Part shown: positions 60,436 through 64,000 of the stretch, piece by piece
Numbering within the stretch: position 1 is the first letter of the stretch
Layout of the letters: each line of letters opens with the position of its first letter
DNA from: Lactobacillus sp. ESL0785
GTDB taxonomy: Bacteria > Bacillota > Bacilli > Lactobacillales > Lactobacillaceae
Length of the DNA stretch: 64,000 nucleotides
Direction of reading: 5' to 3'
Assembly (NCBI RefSeq): GCF_029395455.1
Contig: NZ_CP113916.1
Location: forward strand, 248,001 to 312,000
The notes under the pieces: generated by a model
What the model was told of the DNA's origin: nothing
What the model saw: only the letters and a program-made list of their open reading frames with translations
Databases searched by the model: none
Made by a program: the position numbers and the translations under genes

Positions 60436-61734
60436 ATGAAATTCGGTAAAAAGCTTGCCACCCTTGTAGTAGCTGGCTTAGCTTTAATTGGGACTGCTGC
60501 TTGTTCAAACAGTAATTCTTCATCTTCAACTAGTACTAAAATTCCTAAAGTTACTAAGAAAACAACGGTCGTTTTCTGGCACGGAATGCAAGGTGCTCAA
60601 GAGAATACCTTGAAGAGTTTAACTAAAGAATTCGAGAAGAAGAATCCTAATATTACAGTTAAATTGGAACAACAAGGTGCTTATAATGACTTGCAATCTA
60701 AGATTAACTCAACTTTGCAGTCACCTAAAGATTTGCCAACAATCACGCAGGCATACCCTGATTGGCTGGAAAGTGCCGCTAAGAACAAGATGCTGGTTAA
60801 TTTAACTCCTTACATGACTAATAAGGATGTTGGTTGGGGCAGTCAAGCTTCTGGAATTAAGGCAGACTTACTTGATGGTGCCAAGATTAACGGTACCCAA
60901 TACGGAATTCCGTTTAACAAGTCAATTGAAATTTTGATTTATAATCCAGCAATGCTGAAGCAATATGGTGTAAAAAAAGTGCCAACTACGATGGCTGAAT
61001 TAAAGCAAGCAGCCCAAACAATCTACCAAAAGAGTAATCACAAGGTAGTTGGTGCTGGCTTCGATGCTTTGGATAACTATTATGTTTTGGGCATGAAGAA
61101 TGCTGGCCAAAACTTCTCCAGCAAGATTAGTTTTGCTGGTTCACAATCTAAGCAAGTTATTAATTACTTTGCTGATGGTGAAAAAGCTGGTTACTTTAGA
61201 ATGCCGGGTTCAGACAAATATCTGTATATTCCATTTACTAACAAGAAGTTAGCAATGATGGTAACCTCTTCATCAACAGAAACTTGGGTTAAGCAAGCTG
61301 CTAAGAAGGGTTTTACTTATGATGTTGCGCCGCGGCCAAGTAAATACACGATGCAACAAGGAACTGACATTTACATGTTCAATCACGCAACTGCAATGCA
61401 AAAGTCTGCTGCCTTTATGTATATGAAGTTTCTCGCTTCAGAATCTAGTCAAGCTAGGTGGGCTAAGGAAACTGGTTATGTTCCCGTTAATGAGAATGTT
61501 GCTAAGACCAAGAGTTACAAGGCTAATAAGGATTTGAAACTGCCAGCTAAGTTAGAGGACGTTTTAAAGACTAACACGATGTACAGTGTGCCGGTAATCA
61601 AGGATTCGGGTGCAACTTATGGTCAATTGACACCAATTATGCAGTCAATTTTGGCAGCTGCACAAAAGAAGCAGAATATCAACAATGCAATTAAGACAGG
61701 TCAAAGTAAGTTTGATGCTGCGTGGAAACAATAA
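60436..61734 (+). CDS. ABC importer substrate-binding lipoprotein (UgpB-like), copy 2
   Basis: 432 residues, close paralogue of the 57206 gene across its full length: lipobox LIGTAACSNS, VVFWHGMQGAQENTLK, ITQAYPDWLE, QYGIPFNKSIEILIYN, PRPSKYTMQQGTDIYMFN. It stands alone with its own strong promoter and terminator, so it probably feeds the same UgpAE transporter with a different or broader specificity. The start is set by GGAGG. Being separately transcribed allows a different binding protein ratio. Confidence 0.9.
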   Translation: MKFGKKLATLVVAGLALIGTAACSNSNSSSSTSTKIPKVTKKTTVVFWHGMQGAQENTLKSLTKEFEKKNPNITVKLEQQGAYNDLQSKINSTLQSPKDLPTITQAYPDWLESAAKNKMLVNLTPYMTNKDVGWGSQASGIKADLLDGAKINGTQYGIPFNKSIEILIYNPAMLKQYGVKKVPTTMAELKQAAQTIYQKSNHKVVGAGFDALDNYYVLGMKNAGQNFSSKISFAGSQSKQVINYFADGEKAGYFRMPGSDKYLYIPFTNKKLAMMVTSSSTETWVKQAAKKGFTYDVAPRPSKYTMQQGTDIYMFNHATAMQKSAAFMYMKFLASESSQARWAKETGYVPVNENVAKTKSYKANKDLKLPAKLEDVLKTNTMYSVPVIKDSGATYGQLTPIMQSILAAAQKKQNINNAIKTGQSKFDAAWKQ

Positions 61735-61750
61735 TTAAAGATGATAAATG

Positions 61751-61778
61751 AAAAACAGACCTTCTAGGTCTGTTTTTT
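61751..61778 (+). terminator. Terminator after second binding protein gene
   Basis: AAAACAGACC / GGTCTGTTTT stem with 4- to 5-base loop and T run. Confidence 0.9.
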
Positions 61779-61867
61779 ATTTATCATTTTTCACTTGAAT
61801 GGTAAGATAAGGGAGGCGTATAAGTTGACTCAATGAGTTAATTAATTTGGTGCCAGGGGTGAGAATA

Positions 61868-62785
61868 GTGATTAGAGAACAGAATTTTCCTGTGGAAACT
61901 AACTATAAATGGTATGATATTAGTAATTTAAGTGAGGAAGATAGTAATAGATTACAGGATGAATTTAGTTTTACCCCGGATATGATTTCTTATATCTCTG
62001 ACCGTCATGAACGACCGCACTATGATTATGATACCCATACTAATATCCACTTATTGGTTTATGATGTTCCTATCTGGCCAACGAAAACGGTTAAGCATTT
62101 TACCTCGCATCCAATCACTTTTTTGGTATCTGGCGAAAATATTTTTACGTTTCATACGGAATCAACTAGTTATGTGTTTGATGAATTTAATGATCGGCCG
62201 ATGCGACGTAAATTATCCCAAGCACAGGATGTTACTGAGCTCTTAATGAAATTTCTGCTATTTTCATCACAGTATTTTCAACGGGCAGTTACACAATTAG
62301 ACGTTGAGCGTAATAGTTTGGACCAGAAGTTGTCAGATGATATTGATAACCGTGATTTGGTTGAATTATCCAATATTGAAAAGAGTTTGGTTTATTTAGC
62401 CAGCTCGATTCAGACTAATCTGATGATGTTGCATAGTTTGAAATTATCGAAGTTGAGTTTTACTAAGTATGCTAGTGAACGTTTAGATGATGTGTTAATT
62501 GAATCTAATCAGGCTTCAGAAATGGTAAAAATTTCTCAGCAGGTCACGGCGACACTCTCACAAACATCAAATAATATGATGAATAATAACCTGAACGATA
62601 CGATGAAATTTTTGACAGTTTGGTCATTAGTGCTGACGATACCAACAATTTTGACTGGCTTTTACGGGATGAATGTTAGTTTGCCTGTGGGTCATAAGCC
62701 GTCAGATTGGATTACAATCACAATTTTAGCCATTGTGTTAATGGTTTGGCTAATTATTTTAATGAAACGGCATCATTTCTTCTAG
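61868..62785 (+). CDS. CorA-family magnesium/divalent cation transporter
   Basis: About 305 residues. The C-terminal two TM helices (FLTVWSLVLTIPTILTGFYGMNVSLP and WITITILAIVLMVWLIILMKRH) carry the diagnostic GMN motif at the end of TM1, and the long N-terminal region is the cytoplasmic funnel domain with helical stalk (DVTELLMKFLLFSSQYFQRAV ... LDVERNSLDQKL). GTG 61868 is chosen, using GGGGTGAG as RBS; an upstream in-frame GTG 61847 exists. Lies upstream of the beta-lactamase-like gene with a 12-base gap. Confidence 0.87.
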   Translation: MIREQNFPVETNYKWYDISNLSEEDSNRLQDEFSFTPDMISYISDRHERPHYDYDTHTNIHLLVYDVPIWPTKTVKHFTSHPITFLVSGENIFTFHTESTSYVFDEFNDRPMRRKLSQAQDVTELLMKFLLFSSQYFQRAVTQLDVERNSLDQKLSDDIDNRDLVELSNIEKSLVYLASSIQTNLMMLHSLKLSKLSFTKYASERLDDVLIESNQASEMVKISQQVTATLSQTSNNMMNNNLNDTMKFLTVWSLVLTIPTILTGFYGMNVSLPVGHKPSDWITITILAIVLMVWLIILMKRHHFF

Positions 62786-62797
62786 CTGAGGCTAATT

Positions 62798-63718
62798 ATG
62801 AAAAATAAAATTTTGGTTGGTTCATTACTTGTGGCATTTTTCTCTTTTATGCTTTATTCGACAAGTTTAAAGCGGATTGAAAATGCTAATTTGCATGTTG
62901 TTGAACCGCGTCAAAGTAAGACAATTAAAGGTAAAAAAGCAGTATCCAAACCCAGTGAACCGCATGTTGATGAAGTTGAATATGCCAATCATGTTAAGGT
63001 TGCGCGGGGAAGCGAAAAATCTTGGGCTAAGCAGATTGAACAAACTCTAGGCCAAGAAAAATCCTATCAGGTTTGTGTGCAGGATTTAAATTCGCATAAA
63101 TTTGTGCGGATAGCCAATTCAACTAAGCAACATGGGGTAACTGCTACTAGTCGGTTGTTTTTGTTAGTCTCTGTTTATTATCAGGAGCAGCATGGTAAGT
63201 TATCGGCTAGAACAGCAATTAAGGTTCATAAGAAAGATCGAGTTAAGGGTGAGAAGCTTCTGCGGGTCGGTTATTCATATGGAATTGCTTATTTGAAGCA
63301 GGCAATGATGCATGGTAATAAGACCGCTGCTAATGTTTTATTGCGCAAAGTTGGGCCAAGCCGTGTGAACCGCCTGCTCAGCAAAATGGGGGCAACAAAT
63401 ACCAAAATTGGCAATAAGTTTACTGCTAATCCAGTTAGCATGACAACTGCTGCTGATTTAGTACAAGTGATGACCAATTTAGGTCAAAATAAAACTTTGA
63501 ATCGGCAGTATGTGGGGATGGTTTTAACAGCACTTAATTTAACTCACGCGAAGTCACCATTAGTGCGGGCAATTAACGGGCAAAGTTATTCAGTCTTTGA
63601 TAGTAAGTCAGTTGTTGCTTTGGTACAAAGTCGGGGCCATACTTATTGTGTTGGTTTCTGGGGTAGTAGTAATCAGAATATGGCTAAGTTAGGAAGAACG
63701 ATCAATCAATTCTTTTAA
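62798..63718 (+). CDS. Class A beta-lactamase-like protein, catalytic lysine missing
   Basis: 306 residues with N-terminal signal anchor (KILVGSLLVAFFSFMLYSTSLKRI), a charged linker, and a serine hydrolase-like domain: SYQVCVQDLNSHKFVRI, then TATSRLFLLVSVYYQ at the place of the SxxK nucleophile, and SMTTAADLVQVMTNLGQ. The lysine of SxxK is Phe here, so ordinary beta-lactamase chemistry is unlikely. Secreted relatives with inactive sites exist in lactobacilli; role unknown, perhaps peptidoglycan binding. It starts 12 bases after the CorA-like gene and is followed by a terminator. Confidence 0.7.
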   Translation: MKNKILVGSLLVAFFSFMLYSTSLKRIENANLHVVEPRQSKTIKGKKAVSKPSEPHVDEVEYANHVKVARGSEKSWAKQIEQTLGQEKSYQVCVQDLNSHKFVRIANSTKQHGVTATSRLFLLVSVYYQEQHGKLSARTAIKVHKKDRVKGEKLLRVGYSYGIAYLKQAMMHGNKTAANVLLRKVGPSRVNRLLSKMGATNTKIGNKFTANPVSMTTAADLVQVMTNLGQNKTLNRQYVGMVLTALNLTHAKSPLVRAINGQSYSVFDSKSVVALVQSRGHTYCVGFWGSSNQNMAKLGRTINQFF

Positions 63719-63728
63719 ATAGATAGTC

Positions 63729-63753
63729 AAGACCTTGTAATAAAGGTCTTTTT
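63729..63753 (+). terminator. Terminator after beta-lactamase-like gene
   Basis: AAGACCTT / AAGGTCTT stem, 6-base loop, five T. Confidence 0.85.
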
Positions 63754-63842
63754 ATTTGATTTCAAATAATTTACAGCATGTAGATTGTAATCTTCAATGT
63801 GTAGTGCTATATTATTCATCGTATTGTTGAAGGAGGCGTTAA

Positions 63843-64000
63843 ATGGTTCAAAAAAGAAGCCTTGATTTGGATAAGGTGATTGCGAAGGCAACGGAATTAA
63901 TTGAGCGGAAGGGACTTTCTGCAACAACTTTGCCTAATTTAGCTAAAGCGCTGGGTGTGCGCTCGCAGTCACTATATCATTATGTTACAGGTCGTAAGCA
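63843..64000 (+). CDS. TetR-family regulator, 3' end cut by window
   Basis: First 52 codons of a TetR-type repressor. The N-terminal HTH is readable: LDLDKVIAKATELIERKGLS, then LPNLAKALGVRSQSLYHYVTGR, a typical recognition helix. GGAGGCGTT precedes the ATG. The C-terminal ligand domain is outside the window, so target and ligand are unknown. No other plus-strand gene overlaps the start. Confidence 0.88.
   Translation, partial: MVQKRSLDLDKVIAKATELIERKGLSATTLPNLAKALGVRSQSLYHYVTGRK

Overview
The window is AT-rich, densely coded Firmicute DNA, best explained as the chromosome of a Lactobacillus in the strict sense. Pointers are the noc-parA-parB-DUF951-ychF order that sits near oriC in lactobacilli, DUF1129, DUF3290/DUF421 and surface-protein families typical of Lactobacillaceae, a lysine-type MurE, an L-hydroxyisocaproate-type dehydrogenase, a type II-A CRISPR-Cas system and consensus AGGAGG ribosome binding sites. 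The species cannot be fixed from the sequence; an L-arabinose operon plus a galactitol-type PTS would suit a plant- or insect-gut-associated lineage (inference).

Layout. 1-4.4 kb: chromosome segregation block (noc, parA, parB), DUF951, ychF and a DUF1129 membrane protein. 4.5-8.1 kb: heterodimeric LmrC/LmrD-type ABC exporter. 8.2-12.5 kb: OmpR-type two-component system behind a perfect palindrome, then murE and an Asp/Glu racemase. 12.6-16.3 kb: FMN riboswitch and complete riboflavin operon (ribD, ribE, ribBA, ribH). 16.4-24.2 kb: arabinose regulon (araR divergent from araE-araB-araD-araA, then galM). 24.3-29.4 kb: DeoR regulator and PfkB kinase divergent from a Gat-type PTS, a 70-residue membrane protein and a class II aldolase. 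29.7-35.8 kb: aldo/keto reductase, NiaP-like transporter with nadC, a DUF985 cupin, an acyltransferase-like membrane protein and an L-2-hydroxyacid dehydrogenase.

35.8-45.5 kb: a type II-A CRISPR-Cas locus: cas9, an IS200-like element, a tracrRNA on the minus strand, cas1, cas2, csn2, and an array of 38 full repeats and 38 spacers. cas1 carries an in-frame TGA where homologues have tryptophan, so the system probably retains interference but has lost or reduced adaptation. The locus lies between two near-identical terminators and the last repeat is cut to seven bases, which suggests the locus was inserted into or rearranged at an ancestral terminator.

45.5-52.1 kb: glutamine amidotransferase, proline iminopeptidase, a PAS-like protein, DUF3290/DUF421 pair, a degenerate Sir2-like protein next to a DEDDh exonuclease-BRCT protein, and a secreted or anchored nuclease. 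52.0-53.1 kb: a region without convincing genes that holds a small terminated transcription unit. 53.1-61.8 kb: Ugp-type ABC importer (ATPase, two permeases), an RNase J-like metallo-beta-lactamase fold protein, two paralogous binding lipoproteins and a secreted surface protein. 61.8-64 kb: CorA-type transporter, a beta-lactamase-like protein without its catalytic lysine, and the start of a TetR regulator.

The less ordinary signals are the broken cas1, the terminator duplication and truncated repeat around CRISPR-Cas, a conserved three-part promoter shared by the niaP and second binding-protein genes 29 kb apart, the palindromic operator-like site at the two-component promoter, and the coupling of an RNase J-like hydrolase to a Ugp importer.
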